From CAVVDY01 sp963815775 (GTDB lineage Bacteria > Acidobacteriota > Terriglobia > Terriglobales > Acidobacteriaceae), in NCBI GenBank assembly GCA_963815775.1, contig CAWFIB010000010.1, positions 62,001-126,000 on the forward strand: a stretch of DNA of 64,000 nt. The letters are read 5' to 3'. Position numbers and translations under genes: made by a program. Below, in pieces: positions 8,348-15,605 of the stretch (position 1 is its first letter; each line of letters opens with the position of its first letter). A model generated the notes under the pieces. It saw only the letters and a program-made list of their open reading frames with translations, had not been told where the DNA came from and searched no databases.

Positions 8348-10108
8348 CTACTTCGCCGCTGTCTTCTGTGCGATCCAGGCATTCACCTGCTCCTCCAGCA
8401 CATCGAGCGGCAACGCTCCGGAATCGAGTATCTCATCGTGGAACTGGCGGATATCGAACTTGCTGCCCAGCTCTTTTTGGGCGCGAGCCCGCAGATCGAG
8501 AATCTCGAGTTGTCCCATTTTGTAGGAGAGCGCCTGCGCCGGCCACGCAATGTAGCGATTGGTCTCCGACTGCACATTGGGCTCGTCCTCGGTAGTGTGA
8601 TCGTGGAAGTATTGCACCACCTGCTCACGCGTCCAGTGCTTGTAGTGCAAGCCGGTATCGACCACCAGGCGAATGGCGCGCAGCATTTCGTCCTGCAACC
8701 GGCCGTAATCGTTGTAGGGATCCTGATAGAAGCCGACCTCTTTGCCCAGCCGCTCGGAGTATAGCGCCCAGCCTTCGATGTACGCTCCCCAGAATCCATG
8801 TTGCCGGAAGGGCGGCAGCGTCGGCAGCTCTTGCGCCAGGGATAACTGCAGATGGTGGCCGGGGACGCCCTCGTGATAGGCGGTGGACTCGATGTTGATC
8901 GTAAGCCGCTTCTCGGGATCGCTGGTATTCACCATCACGTGACCGGGACGTGACCCATCCGGCGTGCCCGGCACGTATTCGGCAGCCGAGGCGTCTTTCT
9001 CGCGGTACGGCTCGTCGGGCATCACAACCAGCTTCGCCTTGGGCAAGCGGCCGAACAGTTCGGGCAGCTTGGGCTCCATCTGGCCAATGTATTTGCGATA
9101 GAGATCGAGGATCTGCTCGCGCGATTGAGCATGCAGCTTGGGATCGACCTTGACCGCAGCCGCAAAGGTCTTCAGGTCCTTGTAGCCGAGCTTTTTGGCG
9201 ATGGCCAGTTGTTCCTTTTCAATCTCGGCCACCTGCTGTAGTCCGATTTCGTGGATCTTCTCCGGGGTGTAGTTCGTGGTCGTCGACTCTCCGACCATGA
9301 AGCGATAGATGGCGTCGCCGTTCGGCAGCGACCAGACACCGACCTCGGTACGCCCCTTCGGCGCGTAGTCGTCTTTGACGAACTTGGCGAACTTGGTGTA
9401 CTCGGGAATGATCTCGTCCTGGATCGCTGCCAGGCCCTCTTTCTTCAGGCGCGTCTTGTCGGCCTCGGAGAAATCAGCCGGAAACTTTTCGAACGGCTGG
9501 GCAAAGGGAGACTTCTCGGCCGGGGTCGTGGCAATCGCATTCGATTGGTCAGTCACTTTCTCCAGCAGGAACTTCGGTGGCATCAAGCCATCGGCCATCC
9601 CCAGGAGCATATTGTCCATGGTCTCGTCCATCACGTGCGGCAACTGATGGAGACGGGAAATGTAGTCGGTATAATCCTTCACTGTCTTGAAGGACAGGAT
9701 GGTGACCAGTTGTGGCGCCTGGATGTGAATGCCGCTCATCTGGTTGACCGGCATCTCCCACAGCTTTAGTTCGTAGAAGCCAAGATCGCGCTTGAGTTCG
9801 CGGACTTCCAATTCCTGGTTCAGCTTCTCCTGCTGCGGAAAGCCAGTGGAATCGATGGCCTGAAAGCGCCCGAGATAGTCGCGCTTGGTGGCGGCGTCCT
9901 TCTTCAGGAACTCTGCCGAATCGTCGCCGAGCTTATCGTTGTAGCGCTTGTCGCCGATGATCGAGGCGAATACCGGACTGGTCTTGAGGTTGTACTCCCA
10001 GTACTCCGCGATGAGATCGTTCAACTTCTTGCGGCGGGCGTCGAGATTGTCAACGGCGAACATCTGAGAGGAAAAGACGAGGCACAGGGCCAGTGCCAGG
10101 AATCGCAT
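8348..10108 (-). CDS. DUF885 family secreted metallopeptidase-like protein
   Basis: 586 residues with a signal peptide (MRFLALALCLVFSSQMFA). The DUF885 signature is clear: the HExxH-like motif in YHEGVPGHHLQLSLAQ, then a downstream glutamate-rich helix (WGAYIEGWALYSERLG). The family is predicted to be zinc-dependent peptidases of the gluzincin fold acting outside the cytoplasm. I place the start at the ATG at 10108, which has the Shine-Dalgarno GAAGGAG. The frame stays open 158 codons further upstream, but that part is antisense-frame sequence running into the Rieske gene region. Confidence 0.88.
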   Translation of the reverse strand: MRFLALALCLVFSSQMFAVDNLDARRKKLNDLIAEYWEYNLKTSPVFASIIGDKRYNDKLGDDSAEFLKKDAATKRDYLGRFQAIDSTGFPQQEKLNQELEVRELKRDLGFYELKLWEMPVNQMSGIHIQAPQLVTILSFKTVKDYTDYISRLHQLPHVMDETMDNMLLGMADGLMPPKFLLEKVTDQSNAIATTPAEKSPFAQPFEKFPADFSEADKTRLKKEGLAAIQDEIIPEYTKFAKFVKDDYAPKGRTEVGVWSLPNGDAIYRFMVGESTTTNYTPEKIHEIGLQQVAEIEKEQLAIAKKLGYKDLKTFAAAVKVDPKLHAQSREQILDLYRKYIGQMEPKLPELFGRLPKAKLVVMPDEPYREKDASAAEYVPGTPDGSRPGHVMVNTSDPEKRLTINIESTAYHEGVPGHHLQLSLAQELPTLPPFRQHGFWGAYIEGWALYSERLGKEVGFYQDPYNDYGRLQDEMLRAIRLVVDTGLHYKHWTREQVVQYFHDHTTEDEPNVQSETNRYIAWPAQALSYKMGQLEILDLRARAQKELGSKFDIRQFHDEILDSGALPLDVLEEQVNAWIAQKTAAK

Positions 10109-10295
10109 GCAAACTCCTTCGAAGGAAGAGGGTATCAGGTATCCGGCGCGTGGCGCGATGCGATACCTCGCGCCAACACACGTCCCCGTCCAACTGATAC
10201 GTGAATGGCCGGAGAAAAGTTTCGTTGGGACTGTAATCTGGAGTCGATGGCTCCGGTTGGGGTAGCATCCGCCCCCTGCATACAATGCGTCGCTG

Positions 10296-10601
10296 CTAGA
10301 AGCTAACCAGCACATCGTCGCCTTCGATGCGCAGCTCAAACACCGGAACGGTCGCCTGGGCGTTCTCCGCTTTGCCGGTCCTGGCTTCAATCTGCCAGCC
10401 GTGCCACGGGCAAACAATCTTCGACCCATCGAGGAGGCCCATGCCGAGCGGGCCGCCCTGATGCGGGCAGACATTGTCGAGAGCGCAGTACTCGCCGTTA
10501 ACATTGGCGATGCAGATAGTCCGCTCGCCCACAGTGAACTCGTTAGCGGAGCGGACCTCGGGCAGCTCAGACTTCGTGGCAATCTTGGTGAATTCAGGCA
10601 T
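10296..10601 (-). CDS. Rieske [2Fe-2S] ferredoxin-like protein
   Basis: 101 residues consisting of a single Rieske domain, like the small subunit of nitrite reductase or the ferredoxin of aromatic dioxygenases. The cluster ligands are visible: CPHQGGPLG (Cys-x-His) and CPWHGWQIEARTG (Cys-x2-His). It is a small electron carrier with an unknown partner. It lies 21 bp downstream of nuoI on the same strand, suggesting cotranscription, though it is not a standard subunit of complex I. Confidence 0.88.
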   Translation of the reverse strand: MPEFTKIATKSELPEVRSANEFTVGERTICIANVNGEYCALDNVCPHQGGPLGMGLLDGSKIVCPWHGWQIEARTGKAENAQATVPVFELRIEGDDVLVSF

Positions 10602-10622
10602 AAGAGTCTGGGCCGGTCATCA

Positions 10623-11075
10623 TCACCGCGGATAGACTTTCGGCTCGGGACCTTTTTCCAGGGTCTCGCGGTCCCAGATAAGCCCTTCGCGGCCGTAGTT
10701 GGCCATCTCGAAATCCTGCGTCAGCTCCAGCGCATCGACCGGGCAGGCATCTTCGCACAGGCCGCAGAACATGCAACGGCTCAGGTCGTAGGTGAAGTCA
10801 GTCAATTCCTTGCGGCGCGTCTTCTCATTGCGCTCGCTGCCGACGACGATGAGGTGCTCGGGACAGGCCAGCGCGCACAGGTCGCAGGCAATGCAAAGCG
10901 ACTCGTCGGTCTCAGGATTGACGTTCAGCCGGGGCGCGCCGCGAAAGCGCTCGGCTACCTGCGGACGCTGCAACGGATACTGCTCGGTGTAGGTTTCTTT
11001 CGGATGCTGATTGCGAAACGTAACCCTAAGGCCCTGGAGCAGGTCGGTAAACAGCATCTTGCGAATCAGACTCAT
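10623..11075 (-). CDS. nuoI: NADH-quinone oxidoreductase subunit I
   Basis: 150 residues carrying two [4Fe-4S] cluster motifs: CIACDLCALACPEHLI and CMFCGLCEDACPVDAL. This is the pattern of NuoI, the peripheral-arm subunit that carries electrons towards the quinone in complex I. It is an orphan here, without other nuo genes in the window, so it may belong to a dispersed complex I or to another redox enzyme. Its N-terminus (LLQGLRVTFRNQ) fits NuoI. Confidence 0.85.
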   Translation of the reverse strand: MSLIRKMLFTDLLQGLRVTFRNQHPKETYTEQYPLQRPQVAERFRGAPRLNVNPETDESLCIACDLCALACPEHLIVVGSERNEKTRRKELTDFTYDLSRCMFCGLCEDACPVDALELTQDFEMANYGREGLIWDRETLEKGPEPKVYPR

Positions 11076-11262
11076 TCCCTCACCCTCGCCGATGGCCGCA
11101 GTTTAGCACACAGGGCCCACCTGGGTACTGCTCGGCCGGCCACTAATGCTCTGCCCATCAATCATTTATCCGGGTACCTAAAGAGCATCAAGAAGTCACC
11201 TGTCAGGCATTGCGCCGCCACGGCGAACGGGTGCATTGTGCGCTAGAAAGAAGGAGCCGATC

Positions 11263-11808
11263 ATGGCATACAGCACGACCAGGACAGCCAGCCACGAGCG
11301 CAACCCTCTGGACCGGCTTCGCCGGTTTACCGCGCTGGCGTTAGCGGAGTTGACCCGCACCAACCCACGGTTCAATGAAAAGAAACGGCCTCTCGCGGTG
11401 GTGTGTTCGTCGGAAGAAAGTGTCAACGCGGACTCGCCTGGCCGCCAGCCGTTTGGCCTGGTCTTTCGCGACGGGCAACGAGCAGCGTTCGATGTGCCGC
11501 CGGGGCGCCGCTTCGTGGTCGAGTATCTGAATATCACCTGCTGGGGAATGGACCCACGCCTACTGGTGCAATTAACCACCCGGTCGCGAGAGATGTTTCG
11601 CAACCTGACGCTTTGCTCGCTGTATGACGAACTTTCCAGCGGCAACGATTGCAGGATCTCGCCGGCATCTCCGCTTTCCCTGTGGGAATCGACCGCCAAC
11701 ACATTTCTGTTCAGTTTCGGTGATCTGCGGCCTTCCGCAATGGTGCCGGCTGACACCTGCGTTCAGATGTGGGGCTATCTGGAGCCAACCAGCTTTCGGA
11801 CGGCCTGA
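11263..11808 (+). CDS. Protein of unknown function
   Basis: 181 residues that I do not recognise. The start ATG at 11263 has a good Shine-Dalgarno, AAGGAG, 6 nt upstream. There is no signal peptide or membrane segment. The N-terminal 50 residues are basic. The rest is rich in beta-strand-like segments, with a proline-rich end (SPASPLSLWEST). It stands between divergent nuoI and convergent gmhB, and codon use looks ordinary for the window. It could be a lineage-specific acidobacterial protein. Confidence 0.6.
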   Translation: MAYSTTRTASHERNPLDRLRRFTALALAELTRTNPRFNEKKRPLAVVCSSEESVNADSPGRQPFGLVFRDGQRAAFDVPPGRRFVVEYLNITCWGMDPRLLVQLTTRSREMFRNLTLCSLYDELSSGNDCRISPASPLSLWESTANTFLFSFGDLRPSAMVPADTCVQMWGYLEPTSFRTA

Positions 11809-11887
11809 TACACCCGGCAAGATGACGAGATTGTTCTCGCGCGCGCATAACGGCGTCTCCCTCCACGCACACTGACGCCGACGGGTT

Positions 11888-11918
11888 GAGGAGTAGTTTT
11901 TAACGGTGGCTACTCCTC
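11888..11918. repeat. 9-bp perfect inverted repeat between convergent genes
   Basis: GAGGAGTAG (11888-11896) and CTACTCCTC (11910-11918) enclose a 13-nt loop starting with TTTTT. It sits between the ends of two converging genes. A bidirectional transcription terminator is likely, though there is no T-tract after the stem on either strand. Confidence 0.5.
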
Positions 11919-12028
11919 GCCCACCCCCAAGGTTCAGCCCTCGCGAAGATCACTTCGACCGAACCGATCCAGCGCCTTTATGGCTGCCGCGCGCACCGAA
12001 GAGTGTGCGTAGTCATCGCCCGCCCGAT

Positions 12029-12607
12029 CTAGCCAAAAGATTGCTCTGGCGTCAGGGGACTTAGATCCTCTTCCGAACGTGCCAACAACTGGTCGACTAC
12101 GGAGCCTAACGACGCGGCTGAAATATCGGCTTCGGCACAGGCGCGAATGCCAATGTAAGCAGTGCGGCAGCCAGCCCTTCGCCCCGCAGTAATGTCAGAG
12201 ACACTGTCTCCAATCAACCAAGAGTTGGCCAAATCAAGATGATGCTCAGCGGCGAGGCGCAGTATCATGCCCGGCTTGGGTTTGCGGCATTCACAGTCTT
12301 CGGCGATCTCGTGCGGACAGACTACGATGCGCTCTATTCTTGCACCCGCGGATTCTGCTTGGTCCAACAGATAACGATGGATCTGTGACAAACTCTCCCA
12401 GGAAACCTGTCCGCGAGCGATTCCACGCTGGTTGGTTACCACGAAAAGCTTGAACCCGTGCTCGTGGAGCTTTGCCAGAGACGGCAAAACTCCCGGCAAT
12501 AACACAAACTCATCCAGCTTGGTTACATACTGGCCTTCCGGCGCTTTCCGGTTGAGAGTCCCGTCGCGATCCAAGAAGACGGCCCGACTGTGGAGGTTCG
12601 GTTTCAA
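12029..12607 (-). CDS. gmhB: D-glycero-D-manno-heptose 1,7-bisphosphate 7-phosphatase
   Basis: 192 residues. A HAD-family phosphatase that removes the 7-phosphate from heptose bisphosphate in ADP- or GDP-heptose synthesis. The catalytic motif FLDRDGTLNRK (nucleophile and acid-base aspartates) is present. Next come the T/N motif VVTNQRGIARG, the zinc-binding knuckle CPHEIAEDCECRKPKPG that distinguishes GmhB from histidinol phosphatase, and the magnesium motif LIGDSVSDI. It fits the heptose operon at 47.9-51.3 kb, which lacks a phosphatase. Confidence 0.9.
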   Translation of the reverse strand: MKPNLHSRAVFLDRDGTLNRKAPEGQYVTKLDEFVLLPGVLPSLAKLHEHGFKLFVVTNQRGIARGQVSWESLSQIHRYLLDQAESAGARIERIVVCPHEIAEDCECRKPKPGMILRLAAEHHLDLANSWLIGDSVSDITAGRRAGCRTAYIGIRACAEADISAASLGSVVDQLLARSEEDLSPLTPEQSFG

Positions 12608-12626
12608 TCTAGGGGTCGCAAGCCGA

Positions 12627-13226
12627 CTAGGCGGGGCTGGCTACACCAGCCAACACCATTCGGCGCAATCCTCCGTTGGAGTCATGCTCAAAAGAAGACC
12701 CACATGCGCAGACCAGTGACTCCGGCAGGCGCTCGCCACATTCACACATGAAGCCGATCTGCCGGGCAGGGTTGCCGACGACCAAGGCATATGCCGGAAC
12801 ATCGCGTATGACGACGGTGCCGGCACCGATGAAGGCATAGCGGCCAATCGCTACGCCACAGACGATGGTGGCGTTCGCCCCGATACTCGCGCCTTCGCGA
12901 ACTACGGTGCTCACGAACTGCTCCGGTGTCTTTTTGACCTCGGCGCGCGGGTTAAGGTCGTTGGTGAAGACCGCATTCGGTCCCACGAACACATGATCGC
13001 CCAAAGAAACACCGTCCCAGATGGCAACACCATTCTTGATGGTGACGCCATCTCCGATGGTGACATTGGATTCGACAAAAGCGTGGTCGCAGATGTTGCA
13101 ATTCCTGCCCACGACCGCGCCCTTCATGACATGAGCAAAGGCCCAGACACGAGTCCCTTCACCAATCTCTTCGGTTTCGACCAAGGCCTGAGGATGAACG
13201 AAATAGGAAGCCGATTGTGCTTGCAT
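12627..13226 (-). CDS. Left-handed beta-helix (hexapeptide) acyltransferase, WlbB-like
   Basis: 199 residues made of hexapeptide repeats of the isoleucine-patch type. It contains NPRAE (a WlbB hallmark) in FTNDLNPRAEVKKTP and the catalytic-loop segment GASIGANATIVCGVAIGR. The C-terminus carries a small cysteine pair motif, CECGERLPESLVCACGS, probably binding zinc. Relatives acetylate the 3-amino group of UDP- or dTDP-linked sugars for surface polysaccharides. It lies 19 bp upstream of gmhB on the same strand and is likely cotranscribed with it. The substrate may come from an aminotransferase such as the one at 25215-26417. Confidence 0.85.
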   Translation of the reverse strand: MQAQSASYFVHPQALVETEEIGEGTRVWAFAHVMKGAVVGRNCNICDHAFVESNVTIGDGVTIKNGVAIWDGVSLGDHVFVGPNAVFTNDLNPRAEVKKTPEQFVSTVVREGASIGANATIVCGVAIGRYAFIGAGTVVIRDVPAYALVVGNPARQIGFMCECGERLPESLVCACGSSFEHDSNGGLRRMVLAGVASPA

Positions 13227-13252
13227 AGTTTCTCCTGCGAAGGGGATTGGAC

Positions 13253-14311
13253 TCAGTAGGCTGTCGAGGGAAGTTCCTTGCGTGATGTTCCAGGACGCAG
13301 CCTTCGAGGTACCGGCCTTCTCCGCTCAACTACGGTGGGGATCGGTTTGCTTGATTTTTCGCTTGCCAGTCTTTCGGCGTCAATGAGTTGCTCTATGGTG
13401 AGCTCTTTCGCCAGTTCCTTGCAAGCGTGCGAGATTTGAGCTACCGCAGCCGAATACCAGACGTAGGCCTGAACCGCACTGTTCGGAACTGCCTTATTCA
13501 AGGCGTGATATTGGGCCAGGGTGATCTGCGCGATGAGATTTCCACGGCCTGCTGCATTCCGGCAGGCCACCAGCGAAGCTTCATCTCGCAAGCTCTCATG
13601 GGCACGCTCATTGAGAAAGTGCTGCAGGGCAGATTGGGCGTTGGTTTCCTGGCTAAGAGTCATAAACAGAAGCTCAACGCGGCTCGACACGCCCAGCTTG
13701 TCGAAGATGCGGAAGAGACAGTTCTTGACGGTGTGCTGACTCAGTTCCAAGCGCTCGGCAATCTCGCGGTTGGAAAGTCCCAGGGCCACGCCGCGGACAA
13801 CTTCCATCTCGCGCTTGGACAGCAGGTTCAGGCCACGGGCATCGACAGCCCGAATATTGTGCGACGATGCAAGAGCCTGGGTCAAAGTTGCTACCTGGTG
13901 CGTATTGGCCCATATCTGCCCTTCGTAGACTTTACGAATACATTTGCCAAGCGACTCGATCGAGTCACTCTTGCTGAAAATGCCTTGTGCCCCGGCGCGA
14001 AAGGCCTCCAATATCATCTCGCCTTGCGAGCTGTCCAAGAGCACGATTGCTTTGAATTCCGGATGCATGGCGCGCAGGCCACGCAGCAGCTCAAAGCCCC
14101 GACTAGGCTGTCCTTCCAGGTTAGAGCTAATCAGAAGAATATCGGTGTCACCGGGACTAAGGTCCGTCTTGAGACGATCCGAATCCGGAGGCAGGGTAGT
14201 GACCTGTAAACATTCGTCGCGTTTCAAAGCATCCGCGAGCAGTTCGGTGTGAACTCGCGTGCTATCAATGACGAGCACGCGGATGGATCCGGACAATGGC
14301 TGGTGACGCAT
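13253..14311 (-). CDS. LuxR/NarL-type regulator with degenerate receiver domain
   Basis: 352 residues. Residues 8-125 form a receiver-like domain in which the phosphoacceptor aspartate is replaced by serine (S62 in ILLISSNLEG) and one acidic-pocket residue is missing (IDSTRV). The lysine of the switch region survives (GIFSKSDS). A LuxR-type helix-turn-helix follows (LSKREMEVVRGVALGLSNREIAERL). The C-terminal 130 residues contain a Sel1-like segment (AQITLAQYHALNKAV, AYVWYSAAVAQ). It faces away from the EPS locus across a shared 0.7-kb regulatory region, so it may control that locus. It could start 4 codons earlier at 14323. Confidence 0.85.
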   Translation of the reverse strand: MRHQPLSGSIRVLVIDSTRVHTELLADALKRDECLQVTTLPPDSDRLKTDLSPGDTDILLISSNLEGQPSRGFELLRGLRAMHPEFKAIVLLDSSQGEMILEAFRAGAQGIFSKSDSIESLGKCIRKVYEGQIWANTHQVATLTQALASSHNIRAVDARGLNLLSKREMEVVRGVALGLSNREIAERLELSQHTVKNCLFRIFDKLGVSSRVELLFMTLSQETNAQSALQHFLNERAHESLRDEASLVACRNAAGRGNLIAQITLAQYHALNKAVPNSAVQAYVWYSAAVAQISHACKELAKELTIEQLIDAERLASEKSSKPIPTVVERRRPVPRRLRPGTSRKELPSTAY

Positions 14312-14478
14312 GCTGCTCCACATTCGAGACTACAGCAAAATGCTATTGGGGAACCGGACGCGCCGGACAGTCACTTTCCTCGCGAGAAACATCCACGAGA
14401 CTTCTGCCCGGCACTAAACAGTTCCCCAAGCTCATGGAAGCGTAGCCCAATTCCTATTCGACCACAAGACAACGATGG

Positions 14479-14494
14479 TGGTGGAATATTTGCA
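14479..14494 (+). promoter_or_regulatory. Candidate sigma54 promoter (-24/-12), EPS side
   Basis: TGGTGGAATATTTGCA has GG and GC separated by exactly 10 nt and a perfect TTGCA -12 box. The -24 box (TGGTGGA) is only fair. It would give a leader of about 515 nt before the antiterminator gene. The locus also encodes an NtrC-type protein, but that protein lacks the sigma54-contact loop. Confidence 0.35.
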
Positions 14495-14647
14495 CACAAT
14501 TTGTGGCGCTAAGGACCCACATAGGTGTTACTTTGGGAGAGCTCCCGATTTGGTACAGAATTGGCACCCTCCAGCCGGAGAAAGAGCGTGGGGTTGGCCC
14601 CTCCGGTCTGTCTGGCAGTTTCTCTATCTGATTTGCCATCAATCTTT

Positions 14648-14663
14648 TGCGTGGGTTCTGCCA
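14648..14663 (-). promoter_or_regulatory. Candidate sigma54 promoter (-24/-12), regulator side
   Basis: Read on the minus strand, TGGCAGAACCCACGCA has a good -24 element (TGGCA) and GG/GC with 10-nt spacing. The -12 element is ACGCA rather than TTGCA. It points at the degenerate-receiver regulator at 13253-14311, about 340 bp away. Confidence 0.3.
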
Positions 14664-14941
14664 AAACTGAGCCGGCCAGCTCCATGACTCGCATCTACCT
14701 TTTACGCCTGCAACGAACAATCCGCTTTAGAGAATATCTTCTCCAGGTCTTTATTACTCATTGATACGGATTCCAGCTCTATCTCCATAGGTAATAGCTT
14801 CGCCGAGACCCTGTACCTCTTGCGAGAGGTTTCAACTACTCGTACCTTACATGCAGTTCAGGTGCTCCGGGCGGCTTGCCGGTATTCGGTTCCGAGTGGT
14901 TTCAAGTATCCCTCGGCAGGATCAGCAAACCAGGCTATGGC

Positions 14942-14982
14942 GGTGCAGATTTGATGTGCCGCTTGGCATTTGCGGCTGCACC
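14942..14982 (+). promoter_or_regulatory. Bulged leader hairpin upstream of the antiterminator gene
   Basis: GGTGCA (14942-14947) pairs with TGCACC (14977-14982), and GCCGC (14958-14962) pairs with GCGGC (14972-14976). The 3' side is continuous, the 5' side has a 10-nt bulge and the loop is 9 nt. It ends 40 nt before the start at 15023. NusG paralogues of the LoaP/UpxY type act on leader RNA of their own operons, so this could be the recognition element. That is an inference. Confidence 0.4.
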
Positions 14983-15022
14983 AATGGGTCCAGGCTGCCG
15001 ATGTGACTGAGAGGGCGAAGCT

Positions 15023-15589
15023 ATGTCGACCGATGCTCAACTCTACAAGTTATCCGACCGGCCGCCTTTCCTTGGCCTTGGTGCAGGCCTCCTCGACGAG
15101 CAGTGGTTCGCCATCCATACTCATGCTCGCCATGAAAAAGTGGTCGCTCAGGAAATTTGTGAGCTGGGAATGACCAGCTTTCTTCCTCTGGTGAAACAGG
15201 TGCGCCAATGGTCAGACCGGCGGAAGGTTGTGGAATTCCCGATATTTGGTTGCTATGTCTTCGTCAAGCTGTCTCCTACCCATGAGCAAAGGCTGAAGAT
15301 CTTGCGGATCAACGGCGTGCTGCGGTTTGTAGGAATCAACGGGGTGGGCATCTCTATTCCGGAAGAGCAGGTCAACACAGTTCGAGTTCTGCTAGAGGAG
15401 CAATTGCCGATTTGCTCCCATCCGTTTCTCAAGGTCGGACAGCGGGTACGAATCCGGAGCGGTTCCCTGAGCGGTGTTGAAGGAATTCTGACTTCGCGAA
15501 ACGGCGAGAACACACTGGTGGTTTCCGTGGATGCCATTCAACGATCGCTAAGCGTGCAAATCTCCGGATACGACGTCGAGCCCGCATAA
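15023..15589 (+). CDS. NusG-like transcription antiterminator (UpxY/RfaH type)
   Basis: 188 residues. The N-terminal NGN domain spans about residues 25-130, with WFAIHTHARHEKVVAQEI, FLPLVKQVRQWSDRR and the FPIFGCYVFVKL core of the NusG fold. A C-terminal KOW domain follows (VGQRVRIRSGSLSGVEGIL). Specialised NusG paralogues at the head of long polysaccharide operons keep RNA polymerase elongating through them. Its place as the first gene of a roughly 47-kb, mostly one-way locus fits that role. It is 16 bp upstream of the NtrC-type gene. There is no evidence for housekeeping nusG nearby. Confidence 0.88.
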   Translation: MSTDAQLYKLSDRPPFLGLGAGLLDEQWFAIHTHARHEKVVAQEICELGMTSFLPLVKQVRQWSDRRKVVEFPIFGCYVFVKLSPTHEQRLKILRINGVLRFVGINGVGISIPEEQVNTVRVLLEEQLPICSHPFLKVGQRVRIRSGSLSGVEGILTSRNGENTLVVSVDAIQRSLSVQISGYDVEPA

Positions 15590-15605
15590 AGGCTTTTCAT
15601 TTTTC

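Larger units (their letters stand above)
14324..15022. other. 699-bp divergent regulatory region
   Basis: No credible gene is present. It holds two sigma54-like promoter sequences (14479-14494 plus strand; 14648-14663 minus strand), a 6-bp inverted repeat at 14815-14830 (ACCTCT/AGAGGT), and a bulged hairpin at 14942-14982 just before the antiterminator gene. Its length suggests a complex control region for the EPS locus. Confidence 0.7.

Noticed and set aside
8348..10582. A 744-codon open frame that would fuse the DUF885 protein to an N-terminal extension
   Set aside because: The extension runs antisense-frame through the intergenic region and into the Rieske gene, and a signal peptide with a good ribosome-binding site begins at 10108.
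12627..14311. The idea that the regulator, acyltransferase and gmhB form a toxin-antitoxin or defence cluster
   Set aside because: All have better explanations as regulation and sugar metabolism; no defence-type domain was seen.
14525..14764. A 79-codon frame in the divergent regulatory region
   Set aside because: No ribosome-binding site and no protein-like composition, and overlapping alternative frames look equally open.
14965..14981. Sigma54-like TGGCAT...TGCA just before the antiterminator
   Set aside because: The GG to GC distance is 11 nt rather than 10, and the bases are better explained as part of the bulged hairpin.
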